Assembly: GCA_029204225.1 (NCBI GenBank)
Contig: CM055099.1
Span: 68,317,084-68,381,083 of the forward strand
Reading direction: 5' to 3'
DNA: 64,000 bases
Source of the DNA: Diphasiastrum complanatum
Lineage: Eukaryota > Streptophyta > Lycopodiopsida > Lycopodiales > Lycopodiaceae
Shown here: one piece after another, positions 9,836 to 20,735 of the stretch
Numbering within the stretch: position 1 is the stretch's first letter
Layout: every line of letters starts with the position of its first letter
Translations under genes and position numbers: made by a program
Notes under the pieces: generated by a model
Databases searched by the model: none
Seen by the model: the letters and a program-made list of their open reading frames with translations, nothing else
Told to the model about the DNA's origin: nothing

Positions 9836-11434
9836 TTAGTCATCAATGAAGGTTAAAAACATGGATGAACCTCCATTAGATTTGGTGCTAGCAATGTGCA
9901 CATCCGAGTGTATGAGTTCAAGAGGATGAGATGACTTTGTGATGGAGTTAGGAAACACCTTCTTATGTGCCTTGGATAAGGCACAAGCTTCACAAACCTT
10001 GTATTCCTTCCCAATAGACCTTGGTAGGGCTAAAGCATACTCCTCCTTGATCATAGCCTCCATGGAACCCGAGTTGACATGTCCAAGTCTTTTGTGCCAT
10101 AAAGTAAAGGTAGATATCTTGCTCTTCTCGGCCAACATGACAACATTAGTATCCACAAATGCATCCAGCTTATAAAGTTTGCCAAGTCTAGTGCCCTTAG
10201 CCACTATCTTACCCTTCTTCTTGATGAAACATTCATTTGAAGCAAAGTCAACATTGAAACCATTGTCTACCATTTGGCCAACACTTAGTAGATTCTTTGT
10301 TATTGTAGGAATGTACAAAACACCTTCTATGTTGATCTTTTTGGAAGATCCTAAGCAAAGGGGAATGCTACCAACTCCTTCAATCTTACAAGCTTCATCA
10401 TTTGCTGTATAGATAGACTTTATAGGTCCATCATAAGATAAGAGAGAAGAGAAAAACTCCCTTTTACTAGTCATGTGTGAACTAGCACCCGAGTCAATCC
10501 ACCAAGGATCTTCTCCTTTGAAGCTTGTTGAAGAAAATATGGACATCATGAGAGAGTCCTCATGTGAACTCTCCTCCTCCTCCTCTTTGCTCATGTTGGC
10601 TTGGCTTTGATCTTGCTTCCTCTTGAAGCATTCCGAGGCATAATGCCCCATCTTGCTACAATAGTAGCACTTCACCCTTGATTTGTCCTTCTTGACTTTG
10701 GTGGTTGATGGAGATGCCTTTGGGGGTCCTTCTTGATCCTCAAGCTTTGTAGACTTCTTGAATGTTGATCCTTTGCCTTTGGACTTGCCTTTGCCTTTGG
10801 TGAAGAGAGCTTGGTCATCTCCACCTTGGATGGAAAGCCTATCCATCCTCTCTTGCATTTGGCTCCTTCTTGATTCCTCGGCCATGAGTGTGCCTTGGAG
10901 TTCTTCAAGTATGGGTAGCTTACCCATAATTGCATATCCCTGAACCAAATTGTCAAATTCAAAGCTTAGTCCATTCAATATGAGTTGAACAAGCTCTTCA
11001 TCCTTGATAGGGTCACCTATAAAGGCTAGCTCTTTGTTCAATTCCTTTACTCTTAGGACAAAAGTATGTGCACTCTCTCCTTTCTTTTGATAGCTTCTAT
11101 AGATTTGATTCTTCAAAGCTAACATTCTAGTTTGGTTCTTGGATTCATAGACCTTTTGCAAAGTCTCCCAAGCATCTTGAGCTGAAGTGCAATCTCCTAC
11201 CTCTCTTAAGAGTTCATTTGCAACATTCATTTTTATGCAATGTAGTGCAACATTGCACCTCTTGATGTATTTGGCTTTTTCTTGAGGATGAATAGGTTCA
11301 CCCTCCTTACCATTTACAATTTCCATCAGATCTTGCATGATCATGATAGATTCCATTCTAACTTTCCATATGGAATAGTTAGTTTTGTTGAGCCTTTCAT
11401 TAGTATCCAAAAGATATGCATTTATAGATGCCAT
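9836..11434 (-). CDS. Copia B gag-protease-integrase N-terminus
   Basis: 532 codons starting MASINAYLLDTNERLNKTNY. The order is the gag domain (NYSIWKVRMESI, then ELVQLILNGL), a CCHC knuckle CYYCSKMGHYASEC near residue 255, protease DSGASSHM near 315, the GAG-pre-integrase domain (LWHKRLGHVN) near 450, and the start of integrase (HSDVH, FIDD). It ends at a TAA inside the integrase core. The downstream frame resumes in phase, so this is a nonsense change rather than a natural gag/pol boundary. The ATG is the first in frame, about 800 bases after the primer site. Confidence 0.92.
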   Translation of the reverse strand: MASINAYLLDTNERLNKTNYSIWKVRMESIMIMQDLMEIVNGKEGEPIHPQEKAKYIKRCNVALHCIKMNVANELLREVGDCTSAQDAWETLQKVYESKNQTRMLALKNQIYRSYQKKGESAHTFVLRVKELNKELAFIGDPIKDEELVQLILNGLSFEFDNLVQGYAIMGKLPILEELQGTLMAEESRRSQMQERMDRLSIQGGDDQALFTKGKGKSKGKGSTFKKSTKLEDQEGPPKASPSTTKVKKDKSRVKCYYCSKMGHYASECFKRKQDQSQANMSKEEEEESSHEDSLMMSIFSSTSFKGEDPWWIDSGASSHMTSKREFFSSLLSYDGPIKSIYTANDEACKIEGVGSIPLCLGSSKKINIEGVLYIPTITKNLLSVGQMVDNGFNVDFASNECFIKKKGKIVAKGTRLGKLYKLDAFVDTNVVMLAEKSKISTFTLWHKRLGHVNSGSMEAMIKEEYALALPRSIGKEYKVCEACALSKAHKKVFPNSITKSSHPLELIHSDVHIASTKSNGGSSMFLTFIDD

Positions 11435-12233
11435 CTAGTCTCCTAATCAAGGACTTGACACAAATGAAGGTTACTTCTATTGATTTGATTGAAGGTCTAC
11501 CTTATCCCACTTCTTAGGGACCTGAAAAGATCAGTAATAGACTTCCTATAAATATCTAAGAATGATCTCTAACAAAATCAAATCATAGAATACTAGAAAC
11601 AATGCACTTGCTTGATTGAAGTAGACAATACTAGTAGAATTGCCCCTATTTCTATAAAGAACATTAAAGCTTCCAAATGATCTGATCAAGAGTGAATTTC
11701 AGCAACCTAATATACTTCCAAAATCACTTGTAAAAGATCTAAATGGAACTTAATGAGGATGCAACACAATCTACTATCCAATCACAAGCAAAAAATGATC
11801 AAAATTAATGAAAAATTGATCTAATTTGGTGCATAAGTCGAGCAATGGTTGGACTGAACCTAAATCACTTTAGGAGGTGCCTACTACACCTTAGAACAGC
11901 CTTGAAGAGTCCCCAAAACTCTGATCTTCCCTCTCCTTGAATGCTAGAAAGCCTCCTCTATGAAATCACCTCCAAAACTCGCTTAGAAATCAATGCTTGG
12001 AGCAAGCAAAACTTGCTATCTTGGTAATGTGAATTGAATTCAACTTTGCCTCTGGTTTTAGACACCTAAACACCTGCAAATGAAGTCACACAACACCAAT
12101 CTCCAATGTATTTGACTCACTTTGAGTTCTAGAATCAATACTAGATGCTAAGATCCAATCTACACAAGATTTAGATCAAAAATTGTGATCAAATTGAATG
12201 AAAACCAAGGATTTAGCTCATTTCAGCCTTTAG
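11435..12233 (-). other. Copia B untranslated leader
   Basis: About 800 AT-rich bases between primer site and gag ATG, with no coding signal. This is long for a copia leader, but copia A and E leaders in this window are also 600-700 bases. Confidence 0.75.
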
Positions 12234-12245
12234 GCTCTGATACCA
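12234..12245 (-). promoter_or_regulatory. Copia B primer binding site (tRNA-iMet)
   Basis: The minus strand reads TGGTATCAGAGC immediately after the ..TTTTTACA end of the 5' LTR with no spacer. Confidence 0.95.
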
Positions 12246-12927
12246 TGTAAAAATTACAGCAAATAAGGATCCTAAAACACTTGAAATGATGAGGGAAACA
12301 ATAGATTATGATTTCATAAGATTAGCACAAGTTGAACCATCAAAATCCATCAAAAATCTATGCTTGAACCTCACTAAATGGCCCAAATCCTTGAAGAAGG
12401 CTTCACACGTGTGAAAGTACGGCCTCCCACAGTCTGAGTACTGTACACCAGACCTACATTCAATCCTATAATCATTAGTAATCACAAGTACTCAAACAAT
12501 TATGAACATAGAGAGCAATTGCACCATTATGAGAGAAAAATCATGAAATTGCTTGATTGATTTTGGTGAGATATCATCACCTATATATACATGATCCATC
12601 ACGGTTTTGGGCAGGTATGAGTAGCCCTAAACCTATCCCTAATGCTAATTTTGGTGGATCTTTCATCCCTACCAAGTTAGGGTTGGAATCTTGGAGATCC
12701 CTCAACAATGCAAAAATTACCAAAAATAGCTCCTATTTTTTCTCCCTTGTATCTAAGCATAATTTGGACTCATTCCAAAGGTTCTAACACTTAGGTCTAC
12801 TTGAGAACATCCTTATGAATGGAATCCTATGCTATTTGGCACGTGTGACAAGCCACATCATGACCATCTAACTATTTACAAGTCATATGACCAAAACTAG
12901 TCAAGCTAGAATTGTGAATTTTTAACA
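12246..12927 (-). repeat. Copia B 5' LTR
   Basis: 682 bases with intact TG..CA ends on the minus strand, the complete reference for the three LTR copies here. CACACGTGTG lies at 12404-12413. Its outer end abuts the right copy of the 174-bp host duplication. Confidence 0.95.
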
Positions 12928-13101
12928 TGATCTCCTTTGCTTGAATCTTTTTTCTCACAAAATGGTGAGAAATCTCCGTGTGCTTGCTCCTTGCATGGAA
13001 TGTGGATTGGTTGCCAATGCTTGGCTTGATTGGTTGTCACAATATATGATTGGCTACTCCTCGGCCTCCATGACTTGTAGCTCCACCAATAGCCTCTTCA
13101 A
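12928..13101. repeat. 174-bp direct repeat, right copy
   Basis: Exact copy of 5942-6115. To its right the older copia RNase H sequence continues without a break. Confidence 0.95.
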
Positions 13102-13325
13102 CCACAAGACTTCTTTGGTTGTTGATGTCAAGCCTTGTATTCCGATTTGGTTGAAGATAGAGACATTGTATCTTGCTTTTTGGAAATCCAAGACACTATG
13201 CAATCACAAAGGAAGGTAGAAATTGCACTTGTTTACTTCCTATCCAACTTATCACCTACAAAAACAACATCTGAATAGGCCCTCAAAGCAAGGTTAGATC
13301 CATGATACAAAATGCCAAAGTTCAA
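13102..13325 (-). pseudogene. Copia RNase H, upstream half of the split host element
   Basis: It continues the host RNase H from 12928 towards its N-terminus on the minus strand, in broken frames. It stops at about 13325, where a plus-strand gag fragment is joined directly. This is a junction between opposite orientations with no LTR between. Confidence 0.75.
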
Positions 13326-13326
13326 G

Positions 13327-13459
13327 TGAGAGATTGTCTACTTCCAGTTATTCAATATGGAAGTTGAGGATGGAGTCCATCTTGATATTCCAAGATGTGA
13401 TGGACATTGTTCTTGGCCTTGAAGAAGAGCCTAAAGTTCTTCAAGAAATACAAAAACAG
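13327..13459 (+). pseudogene. Copia gag N-terminal shard (family A-like)
   Basis: The frame reads ERLSTSSYSIWKLRMESI, then FQDVMDIVLGLEEEP, nearly the same as the gag starts at 24785 and 16876. Only about 44 codons survive. The first gag codons and everything after QEIQK are absent. Confidence 0.85.
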
Positions 13460-15440
13460 AGTGATAGTGTCAGCTTTTCCCGAAAAGCGACACTTCAACA
13501 TAGTTCAACAGTTCAACTATTTTCAACAGTGTCGGCTTTTCTTGCATTTTTTAGAAATGCAACAGTGTCGGCTTCTTGCCTTCAGCTTCTTCCTTTAAAC
13601 TATTTAGAAGAAGTTAAACTATTTTAAGAGCACCTTCGCCTTTTGAGAGCACTACTAGCTTTTTAAGGGCACTGTCGGCTTTTTTCACAAAATCTCAAAG
13701 AGAGAAAAATCCCGACAGTCGTCTTTTTTCAACAAGGAACATTCCCAGCCACCTCCCAAAAATGCGAAGTGAGAGAATTTGCGACGTCCTCATCCGCATC
13801 AACATTCCCCGATTCGTTGACCGTATATACCATGTACAATTGTCACACAAGCCAAATACATTCACTACCTAAAGTGCTTTGGTCTATAGTCACTCCTAAA
13901 ATGGACCTTTTTTGTTAAACGTACCTAGCTTTAGGCTAGAATTCAAAAAGAGTTGTGGTGTTTTGTGAGAGGTTTGTCGTGGAACACCAGTGACAGAGAT
14001 TTGGAAGAGGTTTCTTTGTTAGCACATGTCGTTTATTCCTAAGTAACTATTTGCTTTTTGGCTACAACAGTTTCTCTCTAAGGTATCTCACGTGAAGCGC
14101 TACGATCTCTTTTTTATTCCCGTCTCTACTTTTATCATTTTTGTCTTTGCCGCAAGATTTCAAACTTCCACAAGAAGTATGAAAGTTCGTGATAGTTACG
14201 ATTATAATTAATGAATTTGGCAAATCGATTTGGATCTCAGCCTTGACAAGTATATTTTGATACGAATAACATCGTTCATGTGGCTGCCATTTCACCCTTC
14301 TTTAATGCAGTAACTGTACAAAAACCCTTTTAGTTCCTTAGATTCGTGTCAGTGTTCGGAAACCTTTTTGAGGTTTTCCTCCAAAAACCGATATGTGAAA
14401 AAGTTTTTCAGTTTTTATTGAGTGGCATGCTATTACTTGTCGATTTTTTTTTTTATAAAACCCAAGATTTATGACATAAAAAATCATGTACAATTTTTGC
14501 CATGCCGGATTTTGGGAAAGGATGTCGGTTCCATTCTTAAACTACGTTGGCTTTTCGGAACACTGGATTCGTGTCCTAAGTATGTTAACTAAGTTGTTAC
14601 AATACTTCTTGGAACCTACTCATTACAAGTCTTACAACTGTTATCTAGTTGAATTTTTTCTAGTATAGCACTATCTAGTTTCCAACCTTTGCGCTGCATG
14701 AACCCATGTATGCGGGTATCTTTATTTGTGTAAGCAACCGAACTACTACTTTTGCTGGTTCAGATCTATTTAGGCAAGTAGTGTTGTAATTCACATGTTT
14801 TTGTTGTTTCAAAACCTTCCTACCAAGCTCAGTGTAAATAGGATTTTTGGGTAAAATCTGAAAATGAAGACTACTTTCTTTAAGAGTGACATGTAGTATA
14901 TGTCCTGTAAGCTTGACATTCCAGCTACAGAATACATCTTGAAATTTTCCTTTAACCAAGTCTCAAGGGATCATGCATGAGCCTGTAGTCCATGTAGTTG
15001 CTTCAAGTGATTTGCATACAACCAACCACTTGTTGACATAAGACACTGAAATCTGTCCATTGACTATTATAGCTCACAAGTGGCAACCTTATAACAAATG
15101 ACTTATATCACCCTCTGACCTTAAGGTGGTTGTATTTTGACCTTAGGGTTGTCTTTTGGCTTGAGAAAAACTTTTCTGTGTTATTTTTATGCACTTGGTG
15201 TATGTTGTATGTCCTAATGCAATGTACATCTTTGGACCTTAGTTGCCCGTTCCGTTCTAGAACGGGACTTCCAATAAAAAATAAATAAAATATGTTTTTT
15301 CACAAAGAAAAAAAAAACCATATCCTGAGAGTTGATAGACAACGGGCAACTCAACACGGGCAGTGTGTCTCATCACAGATTAAGACTGAGCATCGAGGCA
15401 GGTGTCAATATATGGATTTTGCTGGGATTCTGAGGAAAAA
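13460..15440. other. Unassigned region with recurring TGTCGGCTTTT words
   Basis: About 2 kb without a recognisable protein. Between 13460 and 13760 the word TGTCGGCTTTT or a close variant recurs about five times. Near 15250-15290 a 14-bp palindrome, CCGTTCTAGAACGG, precedes an AATAAAA-rich stretch that could be a polyadenylation region. Open frames of 60-97 codons show no family features. Confidence 0.4.
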
Positions 15441-15441
15441 C

Positions 15442-16876
15442 TTAGTAAGCAAAAAAAAGTCCAATAGCTTTGTCTTTTTTGATCATCCAGAGCATGGATT
15501 TGTAGTTGGGCTGTCCCAACCTCCTATGCCATAACTCCTCCATAGATAGCTTGGTTACAAATGCAACATTACAAGAATTTACACTTTCTCTTGGATCTAG
15601 TTTATAGGTGCCTCCAAATCTAGATCCTAGTGCAATCATTCTTTTTTATAGTACAAGTATCAACATTGAATTTCACATCAAGGCCATTATCAAGCATTGG
15701 CCAACACTTAGAAGATTCTTTGTAAGCTTAGGTACAAAAAGAACTTTAGTGAGAGAAAGAACTTTCGAAAATGCAAGCTTCAAGGGAATATTTTGTATTC
15801 CTTCAATTGGACATTCATAATCATTTGTAGTGTATATTGATTTATTGGCTCCATCATAAGGTGCAATAGATGATAAAGAGGCCTTGGAGTTACACATATG
15901 TGAAGAACCTCCGCTATCAATATACCATAATCTATCCTTCTTGAAAGGAGAGGATGAGAAGCTAGAGACCATAAGAGATCCCTCTCCATCACTTGCAATA
16001 GTGTCTTCTTTCTCATTGGAGATGCTGGCTTGCTTGAGTTGATTCCTCTTCTTGAAGCAATTGGTGGCATAATGGCCTTTTTTGCCACAATAAAAGCACT
16101 TGATCTTCTTCTTTTGAGCTTAGATATAGAAGCACTAGAGGAATCATCTTCCTCCTCATCTTTGTCTTTGGCTTTGGCTTTGTCCTTGCTTGAGGATTGT
16201 TGTTATTGGTTCATTGGTTCTTGCTCCTCCCTTTGTGCTTGTCCTTGACAAATAAAGTTTTGCCATCATTATGATTGAGTGATAGCTTGTCCATCCTCAA
16301 GAGTTTGTACTCTTGTCTTGATTCTTCAGAAATAAGCACACTTTGAAGGGCCTCCAAAATTGGTAGCTCCTCTTTTAAGGCATAGGATTGGACAACGCTA
16401 TCATATTCATTTCTCAAGCCATTGAGAATGACTTGGACTAGCTCACTTTGATTGATTGAGTCACCAATGCATGCAAGATCCTTATGAATATCCTTGACCC
16501 TCAAAACATATTAGATGCACTCTCATCACTCTTTTGACTACTTTGGAAGATTTGATTTCTAAGAGTGAGGAGCCTAGAGGTGTTCTTAGCCTAATAGATA
16601 GACTTGAGACAATCCCAAGCTTCTTTGGTTGTAGTGCGAGTACCAATCTCCCTCATATCTCATTAGAGACATTCATCTTGAGGTAGTGGAGAGGCCAACT
16701 CTCTTCTTGAATTTTTGAACATCTTGAAGAACTTTAGGCTCTTCTTCAAGGCCAAGAACAATGTCCATCACATCTTGGAGTATCAAGATGGACTCCATCC
16801 TCAACTTCCATATTGAATAATTGGAAGTAGACAATCTCTCACTTGGTTCCAACAAGGATGAACTCATTAAAGCCAT
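15442..16876 (-). pseudogene. Copia gag-protease-GAG-pre-integrase remnant (family A-like)
   Basis: It starts at an ATG at 16876 (MALMSSSLLEPSERLSTSNY). It runs through gag (ELVQVILNGLRNEYD), a CCHC knuckle with all four ligands, a protease site with one change (DSGGSSHM for DSGASSHM), and LWHRRLGQPN, ending near 15450. At least four frameshifts break it. It is closest to copia A (24785). Its leader (16938-17304) carries a piece of non-retroviral sequence also seen at 31882-32250. Confidence 0.87.
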
Positions 16877-16937
16877 ATAAAGTGGAAATAAACTCAAGTG
16901 ATAAACAAAAAATGTTGCTAATCTCTCACTATTGTGA

Positions 16938-17304
16938 AAAAAGTGGATCTTGAATAGATCCAAACTCCCAAAATACTTGGCTAAGATCTTTGCACAACAA
17001 GCTACAAAAGCTAGAAATGGCAAAGCATCCTAATGCTACCTTTGATACACCTTGACAAAGCATTCAAGAGACAAAAGAAACTAATAAAAGGTACTAATGG
17101 TAGTAAAAAATAACAGCAAACAGGGTGCCCAATAGTAGCCTACCACTTTTGGAAACCTCTTAAGATCATACACAAAACGTTGAAGACAATACACAAGATA
17201 ATGCTCTCAATGGAGGAAGAAACAATGACAATGATCTATTGATCTCAATGAACCATACAATAGGTTTCTTCAACCTATTCTCCACGAATTTCAGCCTAAT
17301 ATAG
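16938..17304 (+). repeat. Copy of an unknown gene fragment in a copia leader
   Basis: Homologous, in opposite orientation on the chromosome, to 31882-32250. The plus strand still spells HNKLQKLEMAKHPNATFDT but is broken soon after. It lies between the gag ATG at 16876 and the LTR at about 17305-17571, where a leader would be, so it may be a passenger acquired by that element. Confidence 0.7.
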
Positions 17305-17571
17305 ATGAGAGAGATGAGCCTCTCTCCTCTCTCTAGAACTTAGGACCCAATTTTAGGGCACCAGTAGCCTAAAATAGCCAATTTTGGCCTATATGTCCAA
17401 ATAACATTATTTGGTGTCATTTCGAAGGTCTTGAAGTTTGACACTTCTTCAATATGAAATATATACTAGAATAAAAGTATCTAGGCCTCTTCCACATGTG
17501 TGAAAGGTTAGATCCAAAACTATGTGCCAAAAATACCAAATTCGGCCTAAACCTAGCTGGGAAATGTTGAC
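17305..17571 (-). repeat. Copia LTR remnant
   Basis: It lies between the leader of the 15.4-16.9 kb gag remnant and a purine tract (GAAGAGGGAG on the minus strand, about 17572-17585) that ends the fragment to its right. On the minus strand it opens TGAAAATTGTCAAC. It contains CACATGTGTGAAAGG near 17495. No second copy was found, so its limits are approximate. Confidence 0.5.
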
Positions 17572-17576
17572 AATTT

Positions 17577-18059
17577 TCACACTCCCTCTTCAACTTTACT
17601 TGCTAGTTTTACAACACTACTTTGATCTAACTTAAGAATGATTTCCATCTTAAGGATAGATCTCCTCTCAATGGTCTGAATATGTACAAAACAATAAACT
17701 ACATGATTGATATAGATAATAGTGTCCATATTGGATGTTTCACTATTTCTTAAATCAATTTTACAGTTCAAGATGAAAGTAGTACATGAAGAATAACATA
17801 GAGTGGGAATGGAATGATTCCTCCATGTTTCCACCTTTGAAATCTCTATAAAAAAGTAGCAGACATGTAATAAATGAAAGTGATGAATGCTTGCTTGCAT
17901 GTCTTCTCCATATTTCACTTCTTGTGAAGTGTATGTGTTGAAATCCACCATGAATGGGCCTCCATTTTTAGACTCTATATAACTAGTAGGTAGCACTAGT
18001 CCTTCTTCAAGATCCATTGGATACAAAAAGATGATCATAGATTCACCAAAGTTTGACAA
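17577..18059 (-). CDS. Unidentified 160-codon open frame
   Basis: An uninterrupted minus-strand frame starting MSNFGESMIIFLYPMDLEEG and ending KLASKVEEGV at the purine tract. I recognise no domain. It lies where copia RNase H would end, but lacks SDSD, EAEY and ADxLTK motifs. It may be chance, or degenerate 3' sequence of the element. Confidence 0.3.
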   Translation of the reverse strand: MSNFGESMIIFLYPMDLEEGLVLPTSYIESKNGGPFMVDFNTYTSQEVKYGEDMQASIHHFHLLHVCYFFIEISKVETWRNHSIPTLCYSSCTTFILNCKIDLRNSETSNMDTIIYINHVVYCFVHIQTIERRSILKMEIILKLDQSSVVKLASKVEEGV

Positions 18060-18062
18060 TTT

Positions 18063-18960
18063 TCACACATTGACATAACATAGCTCGAACATAAAATTAG
18101 ACGAGTAAAGTAGGTTCGAACAAGACTTCCTTGCTGCTTCTAGAACCATAAATGACATCCATTTCATGAAGACAACCATCCATATGCATAACATCATCCA
18201 CACAAGAAGATGTACCAAAACATGTGAGTAAAGCCAAGTTTGTACCTTCCACAACTTGCTTACCCTTCCCATCATATGTAAGCGTTGTTGGCTTTTCCCT
18301 TTGCCTTGAGGATTTTCTTGGAACTTGACTTGGAGAGGCATCACCACCATCATCATCCATAGATCCATCACCATCAAGAAAGTTAGGAGAAACAACGTGA
18401 AGATTGTTAGTTTCATCAACATCAACTTTCTTTGGTATATTGACTTCTTCAAAGATGACATCTCTAGAAATGAGAAATTTTCTTGTTGAAGGTGTGTAAA
18501 CCTTGTAAGCCTTGCTTAGTTCACTATAGCCAACAAACACACCCTTCTTTGATGAAGGATCTTCTTTGGTTCTATCATCAAGAGTGATGTTGACAAAGTA
18601 TAACCAAAGATCCTACAATGCTTGACACTTGGCCTCCTACCATAGAGGACCTCAAAGGGAGTCTTACCATTCAAAGAAGCACTTGTCCACCTGTTACAAA
18701 GATAGTTAGCACATGCTAAAGCTTCCCCCAAAAGGACTTAGCAAGATTAGCATGAAGTCTCATTCCTTGGCACATTCACAAAGGGTTCTATTCTTCCTCT
18801 CTGCCACTCCATTCTGTTGTGGAGTCCTAGGAATAGAAAACTTTCTCTTAATCCCATGTGTTATGCAAAAATATTTGAACTTATTTGATATACATACTTT
18901 AGCACCTTCTATCATAGAGTCTTCCGGAGTGGATCATACGATGGTGGAGTTAGGTGTGTC
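18063..18960 (-). pseudogene. Copia integrase core and C-terminus fragment (family A-like)
   Basis: Minus-strand frames give PQQNGVAERKNRTLCECA (core, third acidic residue), GEALACANYLCNRW, GKTPFEVLYGRRP, then GYSELSKAYKVYTPSTRKF and SRDVIFEE (C-terminal region), and a linker to about 18100. At least two frameshifts. RT does not follow in place. A gypsy gag shard adjoins on the right. Confidence 0.85.
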
Positions 18961-18980
18961 TCATTAACAACATCTTGCAA

Positions 18981-19700
18981 CTATTTCTTAAACTCATCTC
19001 GAAGTTTGATTTGCTCAATAGGATTAGGATAGACTAAGGGAGTGGAGTTTTCACTGGGTATGGCAGGTGGGTCATCAAGTCGTCTATCCATTTTTCGATT
19101 GGCTGCTCTCTGTTGAGCTCTAGTCATGACCATAGCTGGCAAGGTCTCGACTTGAATTGAACGAACTGGGATAGAAGGTTTAGGTCGATTTGGGCAGTCC
19201 TTCGTATGGTGCTCGATTCCGTAGTTATCACATAAGGGTGGGAATTTGAGCTTACGGGACAATGGATACTAGGATGTCTGCCAGCACAAACAAAACAACC
19301 CCTCAAGGTAGGCTTGGGTTGTGCTGCATAACTTACTTGTGGAGCTGCATAGTATGGCTAGTTTGGATCATAAGCGACAGTCGTGGCGTCATATTGGTAT
19401 GTCGGGTCCACTTGATAACTAGCATCTTGGGTTTTTTCAATGCAATATGTAGCTGGATCAACATAGCCGAGATCAATCATGTGAGCAGGTGCTTGTGGCT
19501 GAGGTTGATTTACTACATAAGGCTGTCTAGGATAAAATTGATGTGGGCCTGGAGGTCGTGGTTGAAATTGTCCTGGTCATTGATAAGTCTGTTGAGGATT
19601 GTAAGATGGTGGACCAGGGGGTCCGTATTGCCCATACATCGGTCTTGCAGCTTGCGGGAGATATGTCTTGACATGTGGGCACTCATTGTCTTCACATGTG
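18981..19700 (-). pseudogene. Gypsy gag fragment with zinc knuckles
   Basis: The minus strand reads a Pro/Gln/Tyr-rich segment (RPPGPHQFYPRQPY), then CFVCAGRHPSIHCP, CDNYGIEHHTKDCP and MVMTRAQQRAANRKM. The layout (two knuckles, then VTRAQ) matches the gypsy gag at 38.6-38.9 kb, but the sequence is divergent enough to be another family. It has at least two stops. It is an isolated shard between two copia fragments. Confidence 0.8.
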
Positions 19701-19750
19701 AGCACTCCTTGTCTTCACATGTGGGCACTCGTCTTCACATGTGGGCAATT
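19672..19750. repeat. Short tandem repeat, CTTCACATGTGGGCACT units
   Basis: About four imperfect copies of a 19-24 base unit centred on TCTTCACATGTGGGCACTC, at the upstream edge of the gypsy gag shard. Confidence 0.85.
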
Positions 19751-19804
19751 GACTCAGTCAAGGGGACAATGTGCGAGTTTTGAACCTCAATATTTTAATA
19801 AAAA

Positions 19805-20735
19805 TTAAGGTCCTTGTGGCACTTCTTTTGTTGTAGTAGTAAGTGCCTTATATTCAGCTTCACAAGATGAGAGTGATATAGTATCTTGCTTTTTAGAAAG
19901 CCAAGATATCAAGTTTCCTCCAAGATATATGACATGTGCACTTGTAGATTTCCGATCTGCTTTATCACTTGCAAAATCCAAGTCAGAATAGCCAACTATA
20001 GAAAGATCTTCACTTTTATATAACAAACATAATCATAAGTTGAAGATATGTACCTAAGTACCCTTTTGGCCATTTTCCAATGATGAACAGTAGCTTGGCT
20101 CAACTTATGAACACTAAAACTTATATCAGGCTTAGTTATAGTGAGCCGAATTAAGGAACCTATAAGACTCCTAAAAAGAGTGATGTCCACGAAGGATCTT
20201 TCATCACCTTTGTTAGGGTCTTTTACAATTTGCTCCATAGGAGTCAATCTCTAATCCTAATATGTAATGAATTTTTCCAAGATCTTGCATCTTGAATTCT
20301 TTTCTGAATGCAATTTGGATTTTCTCGACTAACTTGATACCACTTCCTGTTAGGATGATATCATCAACATAAATGAGAAGAATGACAATATCTCTATTAT
20401 AAAACTTGACATACAAGGAAGGATCATAGTTACTAAGATTAAATCCTAGTGAATCAAGAAAAGTGTTAAGTCAAGATTACCACGATCTTGGAGCTTGCTT
20501 TAGTCCATAGAGACTTTTGAAGAGCAAGCAAACTTTGGTCTTGTCTTGGATGAACCCAATAGGTTGCTCCATATAAATCTCTTCTTCTAGATATCCATTT
20601 AAAAATGCATTAGAGACATCTAGTCAAAAAACTTGCCATTTGAAAAAACATGCAATAGAAATTATGATTCTAATTAATACCATCTTTGCAACTGGAGCAA
20701 AAGTCTCCTCATAATCATGTCCATAAACTTGAGAA
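19805..20735 (-). pseudogene. Copia RT-RNase H fragment (family A-like)
   Basis: From 20733 leftwards: [26 protein letters not shown] (motif A Asp present, but a stop lies just before it), [24 protein letters not shown] (intact box), then RNase H YSDLDFASDKADRKS and LSSCEAEYKALTTTTKEV. Two stops and at least one frameshift. The RT N-terminus is missing: the reading frame joins directly to a primer-site-like sequence and LTR on the right, so gag to early RT was deleted. Confidence 0.88.

Larger units (their letters stand above)
6791..12927 (-). mobile_element. Copia B, near-complete Ty1/copia retrotransposon
   Basis: A 6.1-kb minus-strand element. From its 5' end it has a 5' LTR (12246-12927), primer site, leader, gag-protease-integrase-RT-RNase H, polypurine tract and 3' LTR (6791-7458). 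The 3' LTR lacks about 14 bases at its outer end, where it meets an inverted LTR. The coding region has one in-frame stop and one frameshift. RT motifs are intact (QMDVSNAF, YVDD). The LTRs differ at only a few bases, so insertion is recent. It sits in an older copia RNase H gene and is flanked by a 174-bp duplication rather than a 5-bp one. Confidence 0.93.

Noticed and set aside
15250-15290. CCGTTCTAGAACGG palindrome as a heat-shock element or gene terminator
   Set aside because: Single palindrome with no adjacent promoter or coding sequence; the AATAAAA words nearby are expected in AT-rich DNA.
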